A DNA stretch of 64,000 bases. Origin: Mucilaginibacter gossypiicola. Its GTDB lineage: Bacteria > Bacteroidota > Bacteroidia > Sphingobacteriales > Sphingobacteriaceae. Shown here one piece after another: positions 43,754 to 51,144 of the stretch; within the stretch, counting starts at the first letter, position 1, and each line of letters opens with the position of its first letter. Location: NCBI RefSeq assembly GCF_900110105.1, contig NZ_FOCL01000005.1, positions 372,001-436,000 of the forward strand, written 5' to 3'. Under the pieces are notes generated by a model that saw nothing but the letters and a program-made list of their open reading frames with translations, was not told where the DNA came from and ran no database searches. Made by a program: the position numbers and the translations under genes.

Positions 43754-44284
43754 TTAGATCACATATTCAATGATATAACAATCCTTTAGTACGTCAATGA
43801 AACTCCAACCGGCTTTACGATGTGCACTAATTGATCTTTTATTTGATTTGCTTACGGTTGAGATCAGAATATCATATTTTGATTTGTAGTGAGTAAAGTA
43901 CAACTCTTGAGCTCTATAAAAGAAGCCTGTACCATGTAAAGGTGTGTCAATTAATATCTGATAACTAAATGCTGTTCGCTTAAGGATAGCATCTGGTCTT
44001 AGTTGGAAATAACATTCCTTTACTACATCTACATGCTCAGATTCATGGGTTGTATTTACTAGTACGTATCCTTCTAACCCTCGTTTACTTAGAAATACGC
44101 AAATGTCATTGTTCTCGATCATCTCGCGGAATAAATTAGCGTTGTAACTAACCGACAAATAACCTTGGCTCAGGCTGGTTAATTTGTCCTTATTCCAAGC
44201 TGTATGTAATTCCAATATATAAGGAACATCTTGAGGAATAGCTGTTCTGATTGATATTACGTTGTCGTTGATGCAGAGGAGCAT
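43754..44284 (-). CDS. GNAT-like N-acetyltransferase
   Basis: The 176-aa protein starts at ATG 44284 (MLLCINDNVISIRTAIPQDVPYILEL); the longer upstream frame crosses the structured non-coding block and is rejected. GNAT signs: IRTAIPQDV, YQILIDTPLHGTGF and SNKRSISAHRKAGW near the end. It probably uses acetyl-CoA. No close likeness to the other two acetyltransferases of the window. Substrate unknown. Confidence 0.65.
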   Translation of the reverse strand: MLLCINDNVISIRTAIPQDVPYILELHTAWNKDKLTSLSQGYLSVSYNANLFREMIENNDICVFLSKRGLEGYVLVNTTHESEHVDVVKECYFQLRPDAILKRTAFSYQILIDTPLHGTGFFYRAQELYFTHYKSKYDILISTVSKSNKRSISAHRKAGWSFIDVLKDCYIIEYVI

Positions 44285-44339
44285 AAGGTAAGGTTCTGAT
44301 ATACAATTATATGACTCAAATTTCAGATAAGCAAATCTA

Positions 44340-44960
44340 TATGCAAGCCGCTGCGAGTTGAGCAAAAGGTCTGTGAAGAGATAGCTGCAAAGCAGCGACT
44401 TCACAGAATGCTTCACAAAGCCTTGGCGCTGCTTTTGAAAGAATGGAGCGAGTGATGGCCTATCAAAAGTCGTGACAAGGCTGAAGCCTTTTGCGATGGC
44501 GCAGGCGAGCCAAACAAAATGAGCGACTGGCTGAATTAATCTTGAACGTTGCAAGCTCACCTGGTCGAATAGACCAAGTGAAAGCGCAGCATAAGAGAAA
44601 GGTTGATGAAGACAGAGAGAGCTCATGTGATGAACGACTTTGCGACATCAAATAGCATGACAAGCCGCATCTGTGCGTTGGCCTAACTTCCGCACATTAA
44701 TAAAACAATCATATACAAAGTATACCTTATAAATAAATAATGTGCGGAGTCAATTGCACTGGCATAAAGATGCGGTGTAGCGAGATGTGCTGAAAGCTTA
44801 TCGAGCGTAACGAAGCTTGGCGTGATATTGTGAGGAGCTTAAGAGTGAAGAACACCGATGGACCTGGTGGGATGGCCTAACCGAGCGACAGGCATAAGCA
44901 GAGCTTGCCTTTCTCGGTCTAAGCAACCAAAAGCGGGAAAGGCAAGTGAGGCTTATTCCG
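44340..44960. ncRNA. GC-rich, highly structured gene-less block (candidate non-coding RNA)
   Basis: This 620-bp block is richer in G+C than its surroundings and has no reliable reading frame. It holds many paired segments: TGTGAAG-GCTGC / GCAGC-CTTCACA (about 44371-44405), TCAC-TGGTC / GACCA-TGA, CCGCATC ... TCCGCACATTA / TAATGTGCGGA ... GATGCGG (long-range, about 44665-44775), AAGCTT pairs, and CCGAG-AGGCA / TGCCT-CTCGG (about 44880-44918). Phrases such as GATGGCCTA and GAGCGA recur. Either a large structured RNA or a recombination/transfer site. Strand unknown; neighbours are minus. Confidence 0.45.
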
Positions 44961-44970
44961 ATATAAAGTT

Positions 44971-45801
44971 CTAAGTATGGTACAGATCAGGTAGGATATG
45001 TTGTATGTGACTAAAGTTAATGGTTTTGCCATAACAAGTGTCGGTTACGGTCTTGTAAATTAGAAACATATATTGAGCGATCATAGACAACGTTTTCGAA
45101 CACCCTTCATATTCAATATATATATATTCGGCATTACCCACTTTATAAATTCCCATGTAGTCGTAAAATAGTACTGGTAACTTATGCTTAATGTCTGATG
45201 TGAGCCGCATCCTTCGATGTGTTGTGCAGTGCCTCACTTCGCTAAGCATTTCGTACCAAGTATTAAAGTTGATTTCAAAAGGGTTGTCCTTCTCGTTCTG
45301 ACAAAACGGAATACTATTCTCCCTTATGATATTGGTTAGATGCCTATTATTTGTTCTGTTATTTAGACTCTTCAATGCCTTTCGAATGGAAACGAATGTC
45401 CCTTTGTTTGATCGGTAATCATCGGGTAGTTTCGCCCGACTTCCTAAAAGAAGGACAAGTTCCGCTACGTTGTCATATAAAAAAGTTTCGAGGACTTCGT
45501 AGGCTTGTGATATTTGAAATAAATACTCTCGACTGAGTATCCTATCAATCTCATCCTTAAGATTATTTCTTGTCAACCGGTAGACATTTGATGGCATATA
45601 CAATAAGGAATCTTCTTTATGTATAGTTACGTCCCAGAAAGCTAATCCTGAACCCATTAGCTCGTTACCTATGGTCGGATTATTATTTATGTTCTCTTTA
45701 GTTTGATTTACAAAGCGATCAAGAACAAACAACCTCCCTGATATCAATCCTAATTCTTCGATTCCGGATTTCAAGGAAGTATCTAACTGGTTTAGTTTCA
45801 T
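44971..45801 (-). CDS. HEPN-like protein
   Basis: The 276-aa protein is nearly all alpha-helical. It contains EVRHCTTHRRMRL with R190-x4-H195, the R-x4-6-H motif of HEPN ribonucleases and nucleic-acid-binding proteins. Such proteins act in abortive infection and toxin-antitoxin systems. No nucleotidyltransferase (MNT) partner is adjacent. Its gene ends 11 bp from the structured block. The motif alone is weak, so HEPN is a working call. Confidence 0.5.
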   Translation of the reverse strand: MKLNQLDTSLKSGIEELGLISGRLFVLDRFVNQTKENINNNPTIGNELMGSGLAFWDVTIHKEDSLLYMPSNVYRLTRNNLKDEIDRILSREYLFQISQAYEVLETFLYDNVAELVLLLGSRAKLPDDYRSNKGTFVSIRKALKSLNNRTNNRHLTNIIRENSIPFCQNEKDNPFEINFNTWYEMLSEVRHCTTHRRMRLTSDIKHKLPVLFYDYMGIYKVGNAEYIYIEYEGCSKTLSMIAQYMFLIYKTVTDTCYGKTINFSHIQHILPDLYHT

Positions 45802-46002
45802 ATATAAAGTTACTGGTTTTATTTCAGTCTATAAAAGGGCGAACCTGAAAGTAACCTCTTTTGAATAAACACAATCAAATTGCTATATCGATTCTAAGAC
45901 AGTCATGATTACTGGGATGATAATATCAACGATTGTCGACAAGATTCTTTCAAATAGAAGATGAGATTTACTCTATGAATATTAAGATTAGATATTCGGT
46001 AG

Positions 46003-46518
46003 CTAGCTTCTAATAGTACGTATGGTATCTGCCATATACCCCTTGAATGTAAGACGATGATGTTCCTCGGTTACGATTAGTAAATCAAACCCAACTTTGT
46101 TCACGGTATAAGTTTTCATGAGAGTAACATTAGCACGGCTCCTGCCTCCGTCATGGGCATTTTCATAAGTCCAGGTAAACGATTGGGTATCGCTTGGCTC
46201 TTTACTTGAAGTTTGAATAAGTCGCTTAGCAATAATATATGAAATACCTCCATAAGTTTGAGTACCAGTATCGCCCATGATACCACCGAAGGCTATTGGA
46301 TCGGAGCCTGTTCGGTAAAATACAAAGTAGGCATTATTAGCCAAGTACCTTTCTGTTACATCCTGGTCATTTATGTAAGCTTCAGTCACGATGAATGTTG
46401 CCAGTATCCTTTGTTTAGACTTGTTTACGTGTGAAATGATAAGCCAAATAAATCCGGCAATGGCCATTAGATACGACATTAGTTCTTGTGTGATGTAAAT
46501 GAATGTAAAAGAGCCCAC
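46003..46518 (-). CDS. Membrane-anchored protein, paralogue of the 47.0-kb gene
   Basis: The 171-aa protein has one N-terminal membrane helix (about 7-29) and a beta-type domain with FIVTEAYINDQDVTERYL, TQTYGGISYIIA, FTWTYEN and FKGYMAD. These match the order of FIISDVRYNKADVTPIYL, SQSYGYIYDL, FKWSYKN and FKGYVSG in the third gene of the cluster. Likely faces the periplasm. Unknown family; the shared FKGY motif marks it. Confidence 0.65.
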   Translation of the reverse strand: MGSFTFIYITQELMSYLMAIAGFIWLIISHVNKSKQRILATFIVTEAYINDQDVTERYLANNAYFVFYRTGSDPIAFGGIMGDTGTQTYGGISYIIAKRLIQTSSKEPSDTQSFTWTYENAHDGGRSRANVTLMKTYTVNKVGFDLLIVTEEHHRLTFKGYMADTIRTIRS

Positions 46519-46534
46519 AAATTCGCAGGCTCTT
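46509..46534 (-). terminator. Minus-strand terminator after the 46.5-kb gene
   Basis: On the minus strand AAGAGCC, a 12-base loop, GGCTCTT followed by TTACATT. It lies between the second gene of the cluster and the first codons of the next. Confidence 0.65.
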
Positions 46535-46553
46535 AAGGATTGTGTAATGCATG

Positions 46554-47006
46554 TTAATTCACAGTATAGTTATTAATCAAATATTCGTATCCTATGTCGT
46601 TATCATTCGCTCGCGTAAATGGATTATCATGGTGAATCCTGAATAACCTCTCGGCAATAAGTCTGAAAGCGCTAACGCCATTGTCACCATCAAATCCCTC
46701 ACCACCTCTTTCATTATCAGCATAACTGAGAAGGTTGTCTGTTGAAAAGACAAGTTTACCATCATAATAAAATGTCATGTGTTTGGTGCTTTGGTTTATT
46801 ATTATTTTGGCAAAGGCATGCCCTAACTCTCTACGTCGAATATTACGCGGAGGAACTATGTCCAATTTGTATTTTAGACAATCACCTGAGTAGATTGTAA
46901 TCGAAGGACGACGGGTTATTGAACGGGTTCGGGTACCATATTTTGTTGACCAAAATGTTGCGGTAAATGCACAGATTATAAGAAAGCTTTTAATATTAAG
47001 TGTCAT
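46554..47006 (-). CDS. Unknown small exported protein (middle of three)
   Basis: The 150-aa protein has a hydrophobic N-terminus (about 5-22), a basic stretch (YGTRTRSITRRP) and a beta-type end with KHMTFYYDGKLVFSTDNLL. It differs from its two flanking paralogues and sits 14 bp after the upstream gene. The N-terminal stretch suggests export or a membrane anchor. No family recognised. Confidence 0.55.
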   Translation of the reverse strand: MTLNIKSFLIICAFTATFWSTKYGTRTRSITRRPSITIYSGDCLKYKLDIVPPRNIRRRELGHAFAKIIINQSTKHMTFYYDGKLVFSTDNLLSYADNERGGEGFDGDNGVSAFRLIAERLFRIHHDNPFTRANDNDIGYEYLINNYTVN

Positions 47007-47020
47007 AATGTTTCTGCGAT

Positions 47021-47497
47021 TTATTTCAGGTTAAGGCTTCCGGATACGTAGCCTTTGAATTCTGTTACATTCAAGTCTTCAGTAATCATCGTCATTAGAA
47101 ATGCGATGCCAGTAGGTTTGTAGACTAACCCCAGCTTTATCGTTGCAGTGCCTTGCTTGTTGTCAAAATCGTTCTTGTATGACCATTTAAAGGTTAGCGT
47201 TTCATTCTTGTAGGTGTCATCAGTTGCATCAACGGATGTTTGTTTTAGGTCGTAAATGTAGCCGTAACTTTGGGAGCGCTTAGCTGGCCAAACGTTAGCC
47301 ATATAGATAGTTTCTTCGTCTTTTACTCGGTACAATGATATATAAGCTTTTGCGTCCAAATAAATGGGTGTGACGTCTGCTTTATTATATCGCACATCAG
47401 AAATAATGAACTGTTGTATTTCTTCTATGTTTTCGCTTTGAGCATATGCAAAATGAGCAGCAAAGATTAAGGCTGCCATTATCAGTAGCTTTTTCAT
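47021..47497 (-). CDS. Secreted protein, paralogue of the 46.0-kb gene
   Basis: The 158-aa precursor has a signal peptide (1-19, AYA-QS) and a beta-rich mature domain: FIISDVRYNKADVTPIYL, AYISLYRVKDEETIYM, SQSYGYIYDL, LTFKWSYKND, FKGYVSGSL. It is the first of a three-gene minus-strand cluster. Likely a periplasmic protein. Function unknown. Confidence 0.65.
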   Translation of the reverse strand: MKKLLIMAALIFAAHFAYAQSENIEEIQQFIISDVRYNKADVTPIYLDAKAYISLYRVKDEETIYMANVWPAKRSQSYGYIYDLKQTSVDATDDTYKNETLTFKWSYKNDFDNKQGTATIKLGLVYKPTGIAFLMTMITEDLNVTEFKGYVSGSLNLK

Positions 47498-47810
47498 TGT
47501 GATAATTTAAGGTACCGAACAGTCCTTAATCGGTAGGTTTATATTGCACGAAAGCGCCCGGACTAAACTTAGTAAGCACTTCAGAGGCTCGGCAAAGGGC
47601 CCGTACAGCAACAAACAAGTCTTCGCCCAGACGCTTTCGCGTAGGGCGTTGAACTCGTTCATTCATGCTGTACTAAAATTTTGCCGATTTCTGAAGCAGA
47701 ACAAACAAAGCTTAACGCTTATATTTTCTATATATTGATATGTCTATTTAATGGTATGTTTGCGGTTTCCTCCTGTTTTTATGCGAAGTTAATAATTAGT
47801 GATTAATCCT
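47498..47810. other. Gene-less stretch with a long-range stem
   Basis: It contains CGAAAGCG (47549-47556) and CGCTTTCG (about 47633-47640) as inverted repeats enclosing 76 GC-rich bases with smaller pairs. It might be a small RNA or leader. The right part is AT-rich. No gene seen. Confidence 0.35.
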
Positions 47811-48311
47811 TTATGCCACTGCGTGCATTTGTTTGCGCTTAGCTGCCGATGGCCTGTATTTGATCTGTTTAAACTGATGATGCTTGTTGCGTTCCTCAAT
47901 GTATTCATACATTTCAGAACATAGGTATATGCAATAATCTGTACGAACAGCATCCTCAATGTTTACGTCGGTTATATCCTTATTGGTTACCTTATAGATA
48001 TTGCGAACGAATGCAGATGTTATGCGAGCAAACTCGTTAAATGACTTTGACTCTTCAAATCCGTAGTGTATAGCGAACGCGTTCGTCGGATGGCATTCCA
48101 AACGCAGGTATAACAATGGGTTGATGAACTCGTGAACAATGGTGCCAACTATAGGTTGTGCTTTATCTTCACGCTCCAATGTATATCGAAGCTCCTCATT
48201 TTCCAGTGTTGATAATAGTTGTTTTGTTTGCTTGTAGATAGCATTATATGCCTGCTGAACGCATTTATTATAAGGTGAATGAACCTGTATTGAGTTTTGT
48301 TTCTGTTTCAT
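47811..48311 (-). CDS. Unknown protein of a tandem paralogue array (copy 1)
   Basis: The 166-aa protein starts at MKQKQNSIQV; an upstream in-frame start lies in the preceding terminator region. Core: AIYKQTKQLLSTL, YTLEREDKAQPI--IVHEFINPLLYLRLECHPTNAFAIHYGFEES. The plan E-x-Y/D-x2-P, H-x-F, L-C, I-Y-F is shared with the two genes at 48.7 and 49.2 kb. Helical, no signal peptide. Unknown family. Confidence 0.65.
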   Translation of the reverse strand: MKQKQNSIQVHSPYNKCVQQAYNAIYKQTKQLLSTLENEELRYTLEREDKAQPIVGTIVHEFINPLLYLRLECHPTNAFAIHYGFEESKSFNEFARITSAFVRNIYKVTNKDITDVNIEDAVRTDYCIYLCSEMYEYIEERNKHHQFKQIKYRPSAAKRKQMHAVA

Positions 48312-48351
48312 ATAAAGTGTGTTAAAAGGGTTTGTAAGTGAATTGAAAGCA

Positions 48352-48380
48352 AAAAGCCCTGGTTGACAAACCAAGGCTTT
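48352..48380 (-). terminator. Minus-strand terminator of the 48.4-kb gene
   Basis: On the minus strand AAAGCC-TTGGTTT-GTC-AACCAGGGCTTTTT: nested stem with a T-run. It lies 60 bp after the stop of the 69-aa gene. Confidence 0.7.
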
Positions 48381-48442
48381 GCGTGTGTTTTGAAAAAGTT
48401 AGTTGGTGGCGTATCGGAATCAGTGACCTTTTAAAGACCGTA

Positions 48443-48652
48443 TCAGTCCGCAGTTCGGAACTCATAAAGACGATTAAGCGGAACAAAGTAGGCTGAATCC
48501 AAATGCTCCTGGTCATCAAATGCCTGATAGAGTACGCATTCGCTGCGAAACCAATCGGCTTCCATTAAATCCTGAACGAATGGCCATCTAACCAAAACAT
48601 AAAGGTCATCGACCGAAGTGGCCGAACTGAATTGTTGTGAGTTTTTGCTCAT
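48443..48652 (-). CDS. Small unknown protein inside the paralogue array
   Basis: The 69-aa protein starts MSKNSQQFSSATSVDDLYVLVRWPFVQDLMEADWF, acidic and aromatic-rich, ending NRLYEFRTAD. It is 11 bp downstream of the 159-aa gene, so both are in one transcript. WPFVQDLME recalls compact acidic proteins of phage islands. No known function. Confidence 0.55.
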   Translation of the reverse strand: MSKNSQQFSSATSVDDLYVLVRWPFVQDLMEADWFRSECVLYQAFDDQEHLDSAYFVPLNRLYEFRTAD

Positions 48653-48663
48653 GATATTGAAGT

Positions 48664-49143
48664 TTAAAGTGTGTGAATGAATTGTGGCGCTTGATAGACC
48701 TGTACCTCTTTAAAGAAAGCTGACAGCGATGGTAGCCTCGGTTTGTATATTAATAAACCAAGTTCCTTTGCATAGCCAACGCGCCAGAGAGCATCTTCGA
48801 TTGTCGTAAAACCTGCAAAGTCATATTCGATCTGCATTACGCAATGAAAATCACAGGTAAGGACAAAGGATAGTTGATTGCAAATGAAGCTGTGTAGTAG
48901 AAACGGATCAGTCGGATCGTCGCGGTAATCGCGTTCGAAGAACAGCGTTCCCGGCTGCAAGTAATCACGCTTGATCTTCTTGAGTGTGTTGTAATACTGG
49001 ATTTCGATAGTGGTGTTTTGAGCTTTGAGTTTGTTTGGGTGAGATAGATCGCTGACCTTGCGCCAACGTTTGCTGATACGATGATTAGGATCGATGCGCA
49101 CTTCGGGTTCTGGTTGAGGTTTGGGGTTGTTTAGTAGTTCCAT
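48664..49143 (-). CDS. Unknown protein of a tandem paralogue array (copy 2)
   Basis: The 159-aa protein has a Pro-rich basic start and the shared core YYNTLKKIKRDYL, FFERDYRDDPTDPFLLHSFICNQLSFVLTCDFHCVMQIEYDF. Order and spacing match the neighbours at 47.8 and 49.2 kb. A separate terminator lies upstream. Cytoplasmic, no recognised motif. Confidence 0.65.
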   Translation of the reverse strand: MELLNNPKPQPEPEVRIDPNHRISKRWRKVSDLSHPNKLKAQNTTIEIQYYNTLKKIKRDYLQPGTLFFERDYRDDPTDPFLLHSFICNQLSFVLTCDFHCVMQIEYDFAGFTTIEDALWRVGYAKELGLLIYKPRLPSLSAFFKEVQVYQAPQFIHTL

Positions 49144-49164
49144 GGTTTGGGATTTACAAGGGCA

Positions 49165-49196
49165 TAAAAAAGCCTGATAGTATGTCTACCAGGCTT
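49165..49196 (-). terminator. Minus-strand terminator of the 49.2-kb gene
   Basis: AAGCCTG / CAGGCTT with T-run on the minus strand. It overlaps the last codons of the 152-aa gene and ends that transcript before copy 2. Confidence 0.7.
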
Positions 49197-49644
49197 GTGA
49201 AAAGTATTTGCTGTCTTCCAGCCTCGCTGTTCGCTTGAAAGCAGTAATAAGATCGGGTTGCAATCGGATTTGGGTTGTGAACGGCATGCCGGAGAATGGC
49301 GAGAGTAATTTGCGGATATCAGCTTCAAAAGGACAGTTAGCAAAGCTATATTGTATAACGAAGGTTTGGCACTCATCGCAAGACAAATACCAATAAAAGG
49401 TTTTGGTCATGAAATGATGAACGGCTCCTGGTATATCCTGAACGGGTTCTTCCATATAGTTCCGTTCGTAAGATAATTCAGGAAATAGAGGCATGAGTTC
49501 TGACTTAACGGTTAAAAGAGTTTTGTAGTAGAAGTCGAATGTTTCCTTATTTGATCGGTGGGTTTCGGGATCGACGTGTTCGAGAGATAGGGCAGTTTGC
49601 CACCTCGGTTTAGGTTTGTAGGGGCTTGTTGTTGTTCGTTTCAT
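49186..49644 (-). CDS. Unknown protein of a tandem paralogue array (copy 3)
   Basis: The 152-aa protein has a basic start (MKRTTTSPYKPKPRW) and the shared core FYYKTLLTVKSEL, LSYERNYMEEPVQDIPGAVHHFMTKTFYWYLSCDECQTFVIQYSF. The H-x-F and L-x-C positions match copies 1 and 2. Its C-terminus adds FKRTARLEDSKYF. Unknown function. Confidence 0.65.
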   Translation of the reverse strand: MKRTTTSPYKPKPRWQTALSLEHVDPETHRSNKETFDFYYKTLLTVKSELMPLFPELSYERNYMEEPVQDIPGAVHHFMTKTFYWYLSCDECQTFVIQYSFANCPFEADIRKLLSPFSGMPFTTQIRLQPDLITAFKRTARLEDSKYFSQAW

Positions 49645-50029
49645 ATCTTGTTTGTTGATCTTGGGTTAGTGATTGGGATGGTTTCTGCTTTGGAGCAGGA
49701 TTAGCAGTGGTTTCGAGGCAGTACTGATGGTTGAGTTTTGCTTGCCAAAGGCGAGCCTCGGTGCCAGCGTGTTTTTATTGAGTTGGGTGCACTGCTCTTG
49801 CTCTAAAAACAGAAAACAATTCTCTTTCCTCAACATCAGGGATAGGGGGTGAAGTACCAACCGCCACCTTTGACCGCGACACACTCAAGATATTTTACAG
49901 GAAGAAATGGACTATAGGAGGGACGTATTTATTTGAGGGTATACCGGGGGCATTTTGTAGAAACAGCTATATACTTTGTTTGATTGCTTTAAATCAAATC
50001 TTTACGAAGCTGTTTGCCGTTATAGGTAA
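49645..50029. other. Gene-less stretch
   Basis: A minus-strand 72-codon frame here (49666-49884) lacks a start context and family likeness, so it is not called. No terminator, repeat or RNA recognised; it probably holds the promoter of copy 3. Confidence 0.4.
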
Positions 50030-50263
50030 TTAAAGTAAGGTCTGTGTGACTTTCTCCAAACTTAGTATGAACTTGATCTGCATTTCGAGATGCCCGGTCA
50101 TTCGTTCCCAATCGTAAAATCGTTCTGCTCCAAGTAGTATCTGATTGGTATCGGTATTCCAATAACCGGCACCAGGAGGGATATTTGAAGATTCAGCTAC
50201 TTGTATGCTGATAACCTGCTTACTAAGTTTGTCGAAGAATGAAATAGTTTGCCTTAATGCCAT
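50030..50263 (-). CDS. Small unknown protein
   Basis: The 77-aa protein starts MALRQTISFFDKLSKQVISIQVAESSN and has a beta then helical layout (GAGYWNTDTNQILLGAERFYDWERM). Cytoplasmic. Diverges from the secreted protein at 50.3 kb with 65 bp between the two starts. No family recognised. Confidence 0.55.
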   Translation of the reverse strand: MALRQTISFFDKLSKQVISIQVAESSNIPPGAGYWNTDTNQILLGAERFYDWERMTGHLEMQIKFILSLEKVTQTLL

Positions 50264-50328
50264 TGCTGTTGTCTGCTGTTAAAGTTAACACTTGTTTTAC
50301 TTAAGTTTGTCTGTCTAAACTCAATCAC

Positions 50329-50721
50329 ATGAAAAAGCTGCTATTACTCCTTATAATCTGCTATCCAATTTTATGCATCGCGCAAACTAAAGGTGTGACT
50401 AAATATGAAGTCGTCAGTAAAAGCAAGAACAACGATGGTATGATCAGTCACTTAAATATATACGTGAGCAAAATGGCTGATATCAAGCAGGCTAATGCAG
50501 AGCTGGTTAAGTTATATAAGAAGCCAGGCCTTAAGTACCTACAAATACTGTATTACGATAATAAAAATGTTGCGAAGACCTATGAGCGCAAGTTATTCGA
50601 TAAAGGTACAACGGATGCGGAAATCGATCGCATGAGCCAACACGTGATTGGTAAGTTTGAGTATCTTGCAACAAACAATTCAGAATCATTGCATATAGGC
50701 AAAGAAGCAGATACCTATTGA
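50329..50721 (+). CDS. Small secreted protein
   Basis: The 130-aa precursor has a signal peptide (about 1-19, IA-QT) and a mature alpha/beta domain (HLNIYVSKMADIKQANAELVKLYKKPGLKYLQILYYDNKNVAKTYERKLFDKG). The repeated Lys/Tyr pattern is notable. Periplasmic or extracellular. A terminator follows at 50.85 kb. Function unknown. Confidence 0.65.
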   Translation: MKKLLLLLIICYPILCIAQTKGVTKYEVVSKSKNNDGMISHLNIYVSKMADIKQANAELVKLYKKPGLKYLQILYYDNKNVAKTYERKLFDKGTTDAEIDRMSQHVIGKFEYLATNNSESLHIGKEADTY

Positions 50722-51144
50722 TTCACATCGTGACTACTCGTTTTAAAAGGTTACTGAACCAAATACGTCACCGATGATTTGCAACGTCTACCTTTTAGGA
50801 AAGGTGATCGAGTGGTGCATTTACATCAGCAAAAACGCTGTAAACAAAAAAAGCTGCACAAAGGCAGCTTTTGATTTGTCTATTTTGTAAAAAGAAAAAC
50901 CGTATAGTTAACACGACAATCCGCAGTTCTCTTGCGCAAAATGTGTTTAAATGCGTCATTTAGCACCAATATGCGCAAAAAGCGCGTTTTACCGATTATT
51001 GGACTACATTATCGCCCTTTTGAGTATAACTTGCACAAACATATCTCTCATTGTAAAATAACATACTTCCAAAAAAAACTATTTCCGTTCAATCTGCTAT
51101 AACAAGTAAGAATTCTAATAAAATTGGAGGTAAACTCATCAGAA
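50722..51144. other. Gene-less stretch with terminator and GCGC repeats
   Basis: A terminator (50849-50872) is followed by AT-rich DNA with TTGCGCAAAATG and ATGCGCAAAAAGCGCG (about 50932-50990), repeats of GCGCAAAA. These may be binding sites. Nothing else recognised. Confidence 0.4.
50849..50872. terminator. Terminator after the 50.3-kb secreted protein gene
   Basis: AAAAGCTGC / GCAGCTTTT, 6-base loop, T-rich on both sides: perfect 9-bp stem that can work in both directions. Confidence 0.75.

Noticed and set aside
43754..44626. 290-aa version of the GNAT gene
   Set aside because: The extra N-terminus translates the structured GC-rich block and has no family likeness; ATG 44284 fits the fold.
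44340..44960. Retron or CRISPR array
   Set aside because: No reverse transcriptase or cas gene, and no regular spaced repeats of constant length.
47544..47738. 64-aa plus-strand frame in the gap before the paralogue array
   Set aside because: Spans the GC-rich hairpin region and lacks protein-like features.
49666..49884. 72-codon minus-strand frame
   Set aside because: No protein-like composition, no start context; likely chance frame.
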